From: Amycolatopsis benzoatilytica AK 16/65
GTDB taxonomy: Bacteria; Actinomycetota; Actinomycetes; Mycobacteriales; Pseudonocardiaceae
Assembly: GCF_000383915.1 (NCBI RefSeq)
Contig: NZ_KB912942.1
Span: forward strand, 1,710,561 to 1,774,560
DNA: 64,000 bases
Direction: 5' to 3'
This document shows positions 7,633 through 15,935 of the stretch, piece after piece. The notes under the pieces were generated by a model. It did not search any database. It saw only the letters and a list, made by a program, of their open reading frames with translations, and was not told the origin of the DNA. A program made the translations under genes and the position numbers. Each line of letters starts with the position of its first letter. Position 1 is the stretch's first letter.

Positions 7633-9906
7633 ATGGCGCGTCTGCGGGTACGGCCGCCGGGCGAAACTGTGCTCCTGACGGTGGTCGCGGTGCTGCTGGC
7701 GGCGGGCGGAATCTTTTGGGCGGCGGCAAGTCCGGGCTCGGCGTGGTGCTGGGCGGCGGCGACCGTGGTCGCGTTGGCACCCGCGATCTGGTGGGCCGCG
7801 GCCGATCTCCGCCACCGGCGCTGGGGTGCGGACACGCTCGCGGTGCTGGCGCTCGCCTCGACGCTCGCGGTCGGCGAGTTCTTCGCCGGCGCGGTGATCG
7901 CGGCGATGGTCGCGACCGGTCGGGTGCTCGAATCGCGGGCGCAGCGGCGAGCGGGCCGGGATCTCACCGCGCTGCTCGAACGGGCGCCGCGGACTGCGCA
8001 TCTGCGCGACGGCGACGACCTGCGCGAGGTCCCCGCCGGGGAGGTCGCCGCCGGCGACGCGGTGGTGGTTTTGCCCGGCGAAGTCGTGCCGGTGGACGGA
8101 GTGCTGGCCGCCGCCGGACTGTTCGACGAGTCCGCGCTGACCGGCGAGCCGCTGCCGGTCAACCGGCCCGCCGGCGACACTGTCCACAGTGGAGTGGTGA
8201 ACGCCGGGGCCGCGGTGGAGCTGACCGCGCGGGCGACCGCGGACGAAAGCACCTACGCCGGCGTGGTGCGGCTGGCGGAATCGGCGGCCGCGCAGACCGC
8301 GCCGGTCGCCCGGCTGGCCGACCAGGCGGCGGCGTGGTTCCTGCCCGCCGCGCTGGTGCTGGCCGGGGCGGCGTGGCTGCTGAGCGGCGACGTGCACCGG
8401 GCGGTCGCGGTGCTGGTGACGGCGACGCCGTGCCCGTTGCTGCTGGCGGTGCCGATCGCGGTCACCGCGGGAATGTCCCGCACCGCGCGGGCCGGCGTCG
8501 TGGTCAAAGACGGTGCGGCGCTGGAATCACTGGGCCGGGCAAAGGTCCTGCTGATGGACAAGACCGGCACGATCACCGCGGGACGGCCGGAAGTGGCGGA
8601 CGTGGTGTGCGCTCCGGGCTGGTCCGCGGAGGACGCGCTCCGGCTGGCCGCGAGCGTCGAGTACTACTCGCCGCACGTCTTGGCCGCCGCGGTGGTCCGG
8701 GCCGCCGAATCGGCCGGGATACAGCGCAGCCGGGCCGAGGACGTCGGGGAGCTGCCCGGGGCCGGCGTGTCCGGACGGGTCGGCGAGCGGATCGTGCGGG
8801 TCGGCCGGCTGCCGACCGGGCGTGTCGTGCCGGCCTGGGCGTGCAGCGCGGAACGGCGCGGACGGCTCGACCTGGCGAGCTTGCTGTGGGTCGACTGCGA
8901 CGGTGAGCCGGTGGCGGCGTTGCTGGCGAAGGACCGCATCCGGCCGGACGCGGCCCGCACGATGCGCCGGCTGCGGACGGCCGGGATCGGCACGATCCGG
9001 CTGCTCACCGGCGACCGGGTGGACAACGCCCGGGAGGTCGCGGCGCTGCTCGGACTCGACGACGTCCAGGCCGAAGTCACCCCCGAGGACAAGCTGGCCG
9101 CCGTCGGCGCCGCCCAGGCAAGCGGGCTGGTCGTGATGACCGGCGACGGCGTGAACGACGCGCCGGCGCTGGCGGCGGCCGACGTCGGGGTGGCGCTCGG
9201 CTCCCGTGGCGCGACCGCCGCGGCGCAGGCCGCCGACGCGGTGATCCTCGACGACCGGCTGGCCCGGCTCGCCGACGCCGCGGAGATCGCTCGCCGGTCG
9301 CGGCGGCTGGCGGTGCAGAGCGCGGTCGTCGGGGTGGCGCTGTCGTTCGCTGCGATGGCGGCCGCCGCGGCGGGGCTCCTGGCCCCGGCCGCGGGCGCAC
9401 TGGTGCAGGAAGCGATCGACGTGGCCGCGATTCTCAACGCGTTGCGGGCCCTGCGGGTCCCGGCGCCGGGCGCGCCCGCGCCGGCTGGGCTGGTCCGCAG
9501 GTTCGAAAGCGAGCACGAACTTCTCCGTCCGGCGCTGCTGGCGATCCGGCAGGCCGCCGACGCGCTTTCCGAGGGGGCCAGCCCGGCCGCCGACGGCGCG
9601 GTCCGGCGCGCTCGCGACGCGCTGCTCGGCCAGGTGCTGCCGCACGAAATGGCCGAGGAAACCGAGCTGTACCCGGCTCTGGCCGGTGCGCTGGGCGGGC
9701 CGGAGAGCACCGTGCCGATGAGCCGTGCACATACCGAGATCGCCCGCCTCGCGCGGCGGCTGGAACGCCATCTGGCGGAGGCGCCGACGGGGATCCAAGG
9801 CGACCAGGTGGACGACCTGCGCGCGACGCTCTATGGGCTGGACGCGGTGCTGACGCTGCATTTCGCGCAGGAAGAGGAAGCCTATTTCACGCTGCCCGCG
9901 TCGTGA
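7633..9906 (+). CDS. P1B-type metal-transport ATPase with C-terminal hemerythrin-like domain
   Basis: This 757-residue protein has a P-type ATPase body: a TGE-type actuator motif (LTGEPLPV), the membrane metal motif TPC within TATPCPLLLAVPI, the phosphorylation site DKTGTI, and the hinge [10 protein letters not shown]. After the last helices, residues about 620-757 form a helical domain with spaced His/Glu pairs (SEHELLRP, LPHEMAEETELYP, SRAHTEIARL, LTLHFAQEEEAYF), the ligand pattern of hemerythrin. TPC plus a C-terminal hemerythrin domain defines the P1B-5 group typified by Nia of Sinorhizobium meliloti, which moves Ni/Fe. The usual HP locus reads SPHVL here. No N-terminal metal domain is seen. 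Likely role: iron or nickel export tuned by O2 or iron. Confidence 0.93.
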   Translation: MARLRVRPPGETVLLTVVAVLLAAGGIFWAAASPGSAWCWAAATVVALAPAIWWAAADLRHRRWGADTLAVLALASTLAVGEFFAGAVIAAMVATGRVLESRAQRRAGRDLTALLERAPRTAHLRDGDDLREVPAGEVAAGDAVVVLPGEVVPVDGVLAAAGLFDESALTGEPLPVNRPAGDTVHSGVVNAGAAVELTARATADESTYAGVVRLAESAAAQTAPVARLADQAAAWFLPAALVLAGAAWLLSGDVHRAVAVLVTATPCPLLLAVPIAVTAGMSRTARAGVVVKDGAALESLGRAKVLLMDKTGTITAGRPEVADVVCAPGWSAEDALRLAASVEYYSPHVLAAAVVRAAESAGIQRSRAEDVGELPGAGVSGRVGERIVRVGRLPTGRVVPAWACSAERRGRLDLASLLWVDCDGEPVAALLAKDRIRPDAARTMRRLRTAGIGTIRLLTGDRVDNAREVAALLGLDDVQAEVTPEDKLAAVGAAQASGLVVMTGDGVNDAPALAAADVGVALGSRGATAAAQAADAVILDDRLARLADAAEIARRSRRLAVQSAVVGVALSFAAMAAAAAGLLAPAAGALVQEAIDVAAILNALRALRVPAPGAPAPAGLVRRFESEHELLRPALLAIRQAADALSEGASPAADGAVRRARDALLGQVLPHEMAEETELYPALAGALGGPESTVPMSRAHTEIARLARRLERHLAEAPTGIQGDQVDDLRATLYGLDAVLTLHFAQEEEAYFTLPAS

Positions 9907-11036
9907 CCCGGCCGCACGCCGAGCGCGGTGAGTTCCAGAACCCGGGCCAGGTCGCCCGGTGCCGCGACCCCGACCAGCACGCCGCGGTCGACGACGAGCA
10001 CTAGATCTTGCCCGGGACGCAGCCGTGCGCGGCTGAACACCTCCGAGAGCGGCGCGTCCGGCGAGGCGACCAGGCAGGCAGGCGGCTTGACACAGATGTC
10101 TTCGATCCGCACCGAGGTGCGCGCGGACGACGGAACCCTGCTCAGTGCGGAAAGACTGACCACGCCGACCGGTGCGCCGCCGAACGACACCACCGGGAAC
10201 GTGCGGAAACGGGTCCGGGCTGCCTGGTCCAGGAACCCTTGCACGGTGTACCAGCCGGGCGCGGTGACCAGGTCGGTGCTCATCACCTCGCGGAGGCGGA
10301 TCCGGGCGAGCACTTCGCGCAACGGCGCGGCGGACATCTCGCCGCGAGCGGCGAGCGCCAGGAACCAGCTCATCCCGATCAGCCAGAACCCGGTGGCGTC
10401 GCCCCGGATGAGCAGCTCCCAAACGCCGAAAGCGGCGACCGCGGCGGCGAGCACCTGGCCGCCGGCTCCGGCGATCCGCCGGGCGCGGTCCCGGCTCCCG
10501 GTCACCCGCCACGCGATGGCTTCGAGGACACGGCCGCCGTCGAGCGGCGTCCCCGGCAGCAGGTTGAAAGCCGCGAGCACCCCGTTCGACCAGCCGAGCC
10601 AGACCAGCGAAACGGACACGACAGCGGGCAGCACCGGGGCGGCGAGCACCGCGCCGCCGAGGAAAATCCCGCCGACGAGCAGGCTCGCGGCCGGTCCGGC
10701 GACAGCGACGAGCAGCTGGGCCCGGGGCGTCGGCGGCTCGTCGGGCAGTTCGGTGGCTCCGCCGAGCAGCCAGAGCGTGATGCGCTCCGCACGAAGGCCG
10801 TAACGCCGGGCGACGAGCGCATGGCACATTTCGTGCGCCAGCAGCGAGGCCAGGAACACCGCCGCGCTGACGATCCCGGCCGCCCAGTTCGCCACGGGCG
10901 TCGAGTCCGGTGCGCCGACCGGGAGCACGGCGGTCGCGAGCAGCCAGGCCAGCAGTCCCAGCACGATCAGCACGGACCAGTGCGCGCCGATGCGGATTCC
11001 GGCGATCCGGCCGAGCGGGAACGTCGCGTACGTCAT
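9882..11036 (-). CDS. Site-2 intramembrane zinc protease with CBS domains (Rip3-like)
   Basis: This 384-residue membrane protein has the metalloprotease site HEMCH (68-72) in a transmembrane helix and the third-ligand motif NLLPGTPLDGG (158-168). About six hydrophobic segments are followed by a tandem CBS region (about 245-375, beginning LREVMSTDLVTAPGWYTV). This is the layout of Rv2625c/Rip3, a DosR-regulon member in M. tuberculosis. The start at 11036 follows GCGGAG by 10 nt. The last 25 bp overlap the convergent 3' end of the ATPase gene. The CBS module probably couples proteolysis to adenylate levels; substrates are unknown. Confidence 0.92.
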   Translation of the reverse strand: MTYATFPLGRIAGIRIGAHWSVLIVLGLLAWLLATAVLPVGAPDSTPVANWAAGIVSAAVFLASLLAHEMCHALVARRYGLRAERITLWLLGGATELPDEPPTPRAQLLVAVAGPAASLLVGGIFLGGAVLAAPVLPAVVSVSLVWLGWSNGVLAAFNLLPGTPLDGGRVLEAIAWRVTGSRDRARRIAGAGGQVLAAAVAAFGVWELLIRGDATGFWLIGMSWFLALAARGEMSAAPLREVLARIRLREVMSTDLVTAPGWYTVQGFLDQAARTRFRTFPVVSFGGAPVGVVSLSALSRVPSSARTSVRIEDICVKPPACLVASPDAPLSEVFSRARLRPGQDLVLVVDRGVLVGVAAPGDLARVLELTALGVRPGHDAGSVK

Positions 11037-11094
11037 CGCCCGAATCTCCGCCTCGCGCCGGGCTCGCCGGGAGGGCCGCAGCGCCTCAGCCGCC

Positions 11095-11109
11095 AGGACC
11101 AAAGACTCC
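11095..11109. promoter_or_regulatory. DosR-like box in the divergent promoter of the protease and stress operon
   Basis: AGGACCAAAGACTCC fits the palindromic form GGGACYWWAGTCCC with small changes. It sits 59 bp from the protease start (11036) and 91 bp from the plus-strand start at 11200, so it could serve both. Confidence 0.55.
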
Positions 11110-11199
11110 GGCGCCGCGGACGTCCGCCAGCAGCGCCGGGCGGCGACGGCGGCTTAGTTTCGGCCGCGAGGGGATGGGTTCCGGCGGAGGAGGCAGGCG

Positions 11200-11370
11200 A
11201 TGGACCCGAAGGAGAAGGCCCGGATCGAGGAGGACGCTCGCCGCGACGTCGCCGAGCGCGGCAGGCACGGCACTGCGATGCGCCGGTATCTGAAGGTGGG
11301 CGAGCGGCGCGAGATCGAGGAGAACGAGCGCGACGTCGTCCCGGACTCGGCTCCTGATCCGCGTCAATGA
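11200..11370 (+). CDS. 56-residue highly charged small protein
   Basis: The ATG at 11200 follows a GGCGGAGGAGGCAGGCG ribosome site at good spacing. The product is dominated by Glu, Arg, Asp and Lys (for example KARIEEDARRDVAERG and GERREIEENERD), predicted mostly helical, with no Cys and no membrane segment. Its stop overlaps the next start (ATGA at 11367-11370), so it is translationally coupled to the USP and is the first gene after the DosR-like box at 11095. I know of no named family. Coupling and clean reading frame make it likely real. Confidence 0.72.
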   Translation: MDPKEKARIEEDARRDVAERGRHGTAMRRYLKVGERREIEENERDVVPDSAPDPRQ

Positions 11371-12173
11371 CCAGGCCGGTGGTCGCCGGGGTCGACGGGT
11401 CCGCGGCCGCGCTGGCCGCGGTCCGGTGGGCGGCGGCCGAGGCGGTGCGGCGCGGGACCGAGCTGGTGGTGTTCCGCGCCGAGCTGGTCGACGGCCCGGA
11501 CTTGCTGCCGCACCGGAAGCCGCTCGGCGACGCCGAGATGCTGCTGGAACCGGGCTACCGCCAGCTCTGCGTCGCCGCGGAGGCGGCGCGTTCAGCGGTG
11601 CCCGCGGTCGCGGTGCGCCGGCGGCTCCGGCTCGGCGCCGCGGCCGAGCAGCTGATCGCGATGTCCGGCGAGACCGAGCTGATCGTGCTCGGCTCGCACG
11701 GGGTCGGCGGCCTGCGGGGCGCGGTGATCGGGTCGGTGGCGCTGCGGACGGCCGCGCTCGCGCGCTGCCCGGTGGCGGTCGTCCGCGGCCGGGCGGAGGC
11801 GGACGGGCCGGTCGTGGTCGGCATCGACGAATCGGACCGGAGCGAACGGGCGCTGGCCGTCGCGTTCGAAGCGGCCGCGGCGCGCGCGGCGGCGGTGGAG
11901 GCGGTGCACGTGTGGCACGACGGCAGCCCGGGCCGCGAAAGCGCGTTGCGGGATCAGGTGGCCGCGTGGTCCCGGAAGCATCCGGAGGTGCCGGTGCGGG
12001 TGCACCTGGTGCGGGCGAGGTCGGCGGCGCGCGCGCTGAGCGGGATGTCGTCCGGCGCGCAGCTGGTCGTGGTGGGCAGCCGGGGCCGGGGACCGGTCGC
12101 CGGGGGCCTGCTCGGCTCGACCGGGAACTGGCTGCTGGCGCACGCGGACTGCCCGGTCGAGGTGGCTCGCTGA
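11367..12173 (+). CDS. Universal stress protein, tandem USP domains
   Basis: This 268-residue protein has two USP domains (about 1-140 and 148-268). Each starts with a short strand ending in G-(V/I)-D-(G/E)-S and ends with an ATP-type loop: GSHGVGGLRGAVIGS in the first, GSRGRGPVAGGLLGST in the second (G-2x-G-9x-G-S/T pattern). ATP-binding tandem USPs such as Rv2623 are core DosR-regulon products that slow growth. The N-domain is cysteine-poor and both loops look intact. It is coupled to the preceding 56-residue gene and is followed 22 bp later by the flavodoxin gene. Confidence 0.93.
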   Translation: MTRPVVAGVDGSAAALAAVRWAAAEAVRRGTELVVFRAELVDGPDLLPHRKPLGDAEMLLEPGYRQLCVAAEAARSAVPAVAVRRRLRLGAAAEQLIAMSGETELIVLGSHGVGGLRGAVIGSVALRTAALARCPVAVVRGRAEADGPVVVGIDESDRSERALAVAFEAAAARAAAVEAVHVWHDGSPGRESALRDQVAAWSRKHPEVPVRVHLVRARSAARALSGMSSGAQLVVVGSRGRGPVAGGLLGSTGNWLLAHADCPVEVAR

Positions 12174-12195
12174 ACCGGAAGAAAGGCGGCGCGGG

Positions 12196-12813
12196 ATGAA
12201 AATCGTGATCGCGGTGGCGACCCGGCACGGGTCGACGCGGGAAATCGCCGAGCAGATCGCGGCATCGCTGAGAGCGGGCCTCGAAGAAGCCGGGACGTCG
12301 GCCGAGGTCGACGTCGCCGACGCAGCGCACGTCGAGTCGTTCGCCGGCTGCGACGCGGCGGTGATCGGCAGTGCCGTCTACTTCGGACACTGGCTCGACC
12401 CGGCGCGGCAGCTGGTCCGCGAGCACCGGGAAGAACTGTCGCGGATCCCGGTCTGGCTGTTCTCCAGCGGGCCGGTCGGGCAGCGGACGCGGCCCGGCGA
12501 GGACCCGGTGGACGCGACCGACGTGCTGGCCTGCTGCGCTGCCCGGGAACATCGGCTGTTCGGCGGCAAGATCGACCGTTCGGTGCTGCATTTTCCGGAG
12601 CGCGCGGTGGTCGCCGCGCTGCGCGCGAAGGACGGCGACAACCGGGACTGGCCGGTCATCCGTGCCTGGGGCCAGGCGATCGCCCGTCAGCTCAGCGACG
12701 CCCGCCGGGGACCTTCGTCCCTCGGCTTCGGGCAGTCCGGCAGCGGTGCGACGGCCGCCGCGCGCGGTTTGCTGAAGGCGCGACCCCGTTCGCGACGAGA
12801 GGAGAGAGCATGA
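12196..12813 (+). CDS. Flavodoxin-domain protein
   Basis: This 205-residue protein begins MKIVIAVATRHGSTREIAEQI, the phosphate-binding loop of flavodoxins (T-x-x-G-S/T), and continues with AAVIGSAVYFGHWLDPA and WLFSSGPVG, typical of the flavodoxin branch that includes HemG-like protoporphyrinogen oxidases and mycobacterial Rv-type flavodoxins. It would bind FMN and pass electrons. The last 40 residues are low-complexity and encode, at the DNA level, the DosR-like box for hsp20. Its stop overlaps the hsp20 ATG (ATGA at 12810-12813). Partner and reaction are unknown. Confidence 0.88.
   Translation: MKIVIAVATRHGSTREIAEQIAASLRAGLEEAGTSAEVDVADAAHVESFAGCDAAVIGSAVYFGHWLDPARQLVREHREELSRIPVWLFSSGPVGQRTRPGEDPVDATDVLACCAAREHRLFGGKIDRSVLHFPERAVVAALRAKDGDNRDWPVIRAWGQAIARQLSDARRGPSSLGFGQSGSGATAAARGLLKARPRSRREERA
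12707..12723 (+). promoter_or_regulatory. DosR-like box inside the flavodoxin 3' end, upstream of hsp20
   Basis: GGGGACCTTCGTCCCTC is one of the strongest palindromic matches in the window and lies 87-103 bp before the hsp20 ATG. It suggests an internal promoter that boosts hsp20 independently of the operon. Confidence 0.6.
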
Positions 12814-13217
12814 CTTCCCTGTTGCCCGGTTCCCGGATGGCGCTGCCCAGCATCGCCGCCTGGATGGAACGCCCGTGGCCGTTCGCCGAGCACAACCCGG
12901 TGCGGATCGAGGAATCCGCGGAGGGCGGCAAGTACACGGTGCGCGCCGAGCTGCCCGGGTTCGACCCGGACAAGCACATCACGGTGACCACGCACGACGG
13001 GCTGCTGACCATCGAAGCCGACCGGGAGGCGAAGAAGAGCACCGACGGCCACAGCGAGTTCTACTACGGCAAGTTCAGCCGCACGGTGACCCTGCCCGCG
13101 GGCGCGGAAGCCGCCAAGGTGACCGCGACCTACGTCGACGGCATCCTCGAGATCTCGATGCCGATCGCCGATCAGCCGCACGAGAAGCAAATCAAGATCC
13201 ACGTCGACAAGGCGTGA
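12810..13217 (+). CDS. Hsp20 / alpha-crystallin small heat-shock protein
   Basis: This 135-residue protein contains the alpha-crystallin domain at about 30-125: VRIEESAEGGKYTVRAELPG, GLLTIEADRE, FSRTVTLP and the closing VDGILEISMPI. It has the short N- and C-terminal arms of the HspX (Acr) type from the mycobacterial DosR regulon. It would form oligomers that hold unfolding proteins and stabilise dormant cells. GAGGAGAGAG lies before the ATG, which overlaps the flavodoxin stop. A GC-rich hairpin follows the stop. Confidence 0.95.
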   Translation: MTSLLPGSRMALPSIAAWMERPWPFAEHNPVRIEESAEGGKYTVRAELPGFDPDKHITVTTHDGLLTIEADREAKKSTDGHSEFYYGKFSRTVTLPAGAEAAKVTATYVDGILEISMPIADQPHEKQIKIHVDKA

Positions 13218-13225
13218 CGTGCGTC

Positions 13226-13253
13226 AGCGGCGGGCGCGGTTGCGCCCGCCGCT
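13226..13253 (+). terminator. GC-rich hairpin after hsp20
   Basis: AGCGGCGGGCGC and GCGCCCGCCGCT form a perfect 12-bp stem around a GGTT loop, 8 bp after the hsp20 stop. There is no U-tract; it may terminate or only attenuate, and could help keep hsp20 transcript levels above those of the next gene. Confidence 0.65.
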
Positions 13254-13271
13254 TCGTGTGAGGAGACGGGG

Positions 13272-15914
13272 ATGAGCGTGGACCTGGCGGTACGAGTCCT
13301 GCTGGCCGACGGCCAGGTAGGTCTGGTGCGCCCGCTCGGGCCGGCCGACGCGGACGCCGTGCTGCGGCTGCACACCGGCCTCGGCGAACGGGACCGCTAC
13401 TTTCGGTTCTTCGGCCCGATGCCGTCCACTGTGGATAAATTGACCGCGAAGATCGCCGAGGCGCCCGGCGTTGGGCACGCGGCGTTCGGCTGCTTCATCG
13501 GCGGCGTGCTGGTCGGCGTCGCGCACTACGAGCGAGCCGGGTCGAGCGCGGACGCGGAGGTCGCGCTCGTCGTCGACGGCACCCAGCGCACCCACGGCAT
13601 CGCCACGCTGCTGCTGGAACATCTCGCCGCGGCCGCGCGGGCGCACGGAATCGACCGCTTCGTCGCGGAAGTGATGGCGGAGAACGCGAAGGTGATCCGG
13701 GTGTTCGCCGAACTCGGGCTGCGCTATCGCATCGACCATCGCGGACCGGAATGGTCGGTCGAAATCGAGCTCGACGGCGAGGACCGCTACCCGGACGCGT
13801 TCGTCCGCCGCGACGAAATCGCCGAGGCGGCGAGCCTGGCGCATCTGCTGCGACCGGCGTCGGTCGCGGTGATCGGCGCGGGCCGGCGCCCCGGCTCGGT
13901 CGGCCGTGCGGTGCTCGCGAACCTGCTGCGGAGCGGATATCCCGGCTCGGTCGAAGCGGTGCACCCGGTGGCGTCGGAAATCCTCGGCGTGCGCTGCGCG
14001 CCGTCGGTGGCGCGGCTGAGCCGGACTCCGGAGCTGGCGGTGATCTGTCTCCCGGCCGAAGCGGCGGCGAACGCGGTGGAGGACTGCGGTGCGCGCGGTG
14101 TGGCCGCGGCGGTGGTGATCTCGTCCGGGCTGACCGGCTCCGAGGCGGGCGCCCGGGTGCGGGAATCGGTGCGCCGGCACGGAATGCGCCTGGTCGGGCC
14201 GAACTGTCTCGGCGTGCTTTCGACCGATCCGTCCTGCCCGCTGGACGCGACTTTCCTCGCCCGCGGGCCGCTGCCCGGGCACATCGGCGTCGCCACCCAG
14301 TCGGGCGGCGTCGGGATCGCCCTCGCCGAAGCGCTGACCGGCCTCGGCCTCGGCGTCTCGGCGCTGGTGTCCACTGGCGACAAGTACGACGTCAGCGGCA
14401 ACGACCTGCTGCTGTGGTGGGCGAGCGACCGGCGCACCGAAATCGTGGCGCTCTATCTGGAATCTTTCGGCAATCCCCGCAAGTTCGGCCGGTTGGCGGC
14501 GCGGCTGGCCCGCACCCGGCCGGTGCTCGCGGTGCGAGCGGGCAGCGGGGGCACTGCCCAGCGCGCGGCCGCGTCGCACACTGCGGCGGCGGCGACTCCG
14601 GCGGTGACCCGCGACGCGCTTTACGCGCAGGCAGGCATCATCGCGGTCGACACGGTCGCCGGGCTGGTGGACGCGCTCGCGGCGATCTCGTGGCAGCCGC
14701 TGCCAGCCGGACGGCGGGTGGCGGTGCTGAGCAACGCCGGCGGGGCGGGCGTGCTCGCCGCGGATGCCTGCGAGCGGGAAGGGCTCACGATGGCGGAGCT
14801 GTCCGCGGAGACCGCGGATCAGCTGCGTGCCGTGCTGCCGGCCCAGGCCGCTGCGCAGAACCCGGTGGACACGACCGCCGCGGTACCGGCCGCGGAATTC
14901 GGGCAGGCGCTTCAGATCGTGCTCGCCGATCCCGGGGTGGACGCGGTGATCGCCGCGACCGTGCCGACCGCGGCGGGCGATCCCTCGGTCGCGCTGGCCG
15001 GAGCGCTGCCCGGGCTCGGCAAGACGGTGCTCGCGGTACGGCCCGGGCAACGGGAGCGGGTCGCCCCGCTGAACGCGGCGGGGCCCGCGGGAACGGCGTG
15101 CTACGACGACCCCGCGACCGCGGCCAGTGTGCTCGCCCGGCTGGCGGAGTACGCGGAGTGGCTGGCCCGGCCGCACGACGAGGAAGCGCCGCCGGAGATG
15201 GACTGCGCCGCGGTACGGGAGTTCGCCGCCGCACGCGCGGAGGAACACGAGGGATGGTTGTCGCCGGCAGCGGCCGCCGAGCTGCTCCGGCTCGCCGAGA
15301 TCCCTTGCGTGGAAACGTATTACGCGCGAAACGAAACCGAAGCGGCCCGCGTCGCGCAGGATTCGTCCGGGCCGTTCGCGGTCAAGGCGGACGCGGCCGG
15401 GCTGCTGCACAAATCGGCGGGCGGCGGGGTGCTGCTCGGGGTCGAGGGCCCGGCCGGAGTGCGCGAAGCGTACCGGCTGCTGCGCGGCCGGTTCGGCCCG
15501 GCGCTGCACGGCGTGACGGTCCAGCCGATGGCCGACCGCGGCCGCGAACTGCTCGTCGGCGTGCGCTCGGACCCGGTGTTCGGCCCGCTGGTGGTGTTCG
15601 GGCTGGGCGGGGTCGACACCGACCTGCTCGCCGACCGGGCCGCCCGGCTCGCGCCGCTCACCGGCGCGGACGCCGATCTGCTGCTCGACGGCCTGCGTTC
15701 GGCGGAGGCGCTGTGGGCGTCCGGGATCGACCGGGCCGCAGTGCGCCGGTTGCTGCTGCGGGTCGGCCGGCTGGCGACGGTCGTGCCCGAGATCGCGGAG
15801 CTGGACCTGAACCCGGTGGCGGCGCGGCCGGACGGGTGCCGGGCGCTCGACGTCCGCATCCGGCTCGAACGGCCCGCGGCCGGCGATCCGTACCTGCGCA
15901 AGCTGTCCGGCTGA
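13272..15914 (+). CDS. GNAT acetyltransferase fused to ADP-forming acyl-CoA synthetase (Pat-like)
   Basis: This 880-residue protein begins with a GNAT domain (about 15-170; VDGTQRTHGIATLLLEHLAA is the acetyl-CoA loop). A CoA-binding Rossmann domain follows (about 190-290; SVAVIGAGRRPGSVGRAVL), then ligase domains with VGPNCLGVLST, TQSGGVGIAL and RAAASHTAAAATPA, and a C-terminal ATP-grasp region (about 660-880; FAVKADAAGLLHKSAGGGV). The same architecture occurs in Streptomyces PatA-type lysine acetyltransferases, where the ligase part is often inactive but binds acetyl-CoA. Here it precedes acetate kinase by 21 bp. It may make acetyl-CoA plus ADP reversibly, acetylate enzymes such as acetyl-CoA synthetase, or both. 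Confidence 0.92.
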   Translation: MSVDLAVRVLLADGQVGLVRPLGPADADAVLRLHTGLGERDRYFRFFGPMPSTVDKLTAKIAEAPGVGHAAFGCFIGGVLVGVAHYERAGSSADAEVALVVDGTQRTHGIATLLLEHLAAAARAHGIDRFVAEVMAENAKVIRVFAELGLRYRIDHRGPEWSVEIELDGEDRYPDAFVRRDEIAEAASLAHLLRPASVAVIGAGRRPGSVGRAVLANLLRSGYPGSVEAVHPVASEILGVRCAPSVARLSRTPELAVICLPAEAAANAVEDCGARGVAAAVVISSGLTGSEAGARVRESVRRHGMRLVGPNCLGVLSTDPSCPLDATFLARGPLPGHIGVATQSGGVGIALAEALTGLGLGVSALVSTGDKYDVSGNDLLLWWASDRRTEIVALYLESFGNPRKFGRLAARLARTRPVLAVRAGSGGTAQRAAASHTAAAATPAVTRDALYAQAGIIAVDTVAGLVDALAAISWQPLPAGRRVAVLSNAGGAGVLAADACEREGLTMAELSAETADQLRAVLPAQAAAQNPVDTTAAVPAAEFGQALQIVLADPGVDAVIAATVPTAAGDPSVALAGALPGLGKTVLAVRPGQRERVAPLNAAGPAGTACYDDPATAASVLARLAEYAEWLARPHDEEAPPEMDCAAVREFAAARAEEHEGWLSPAAAAELLRLAEIPCVETYYARNETEAARVAQDSSGPFAVKADAAGLLHKSAGGGVLLGVEGPAGVREAYRLLRGRFGPALHGVTVQPMADRGRELLVGVRSDPVFGPLVVFGLGGVDTDLLADRAARLAPLTGADADLLLDGLRSAEALWASGIDRAAVRRLLLRVGRLATVVPEIAELDLNPVAARPDGCRALDVRIRLERPAAGDPYLRKLSG

Positions 15915-15935
15915 CCCGGGCACGAGGAGGAGCCA

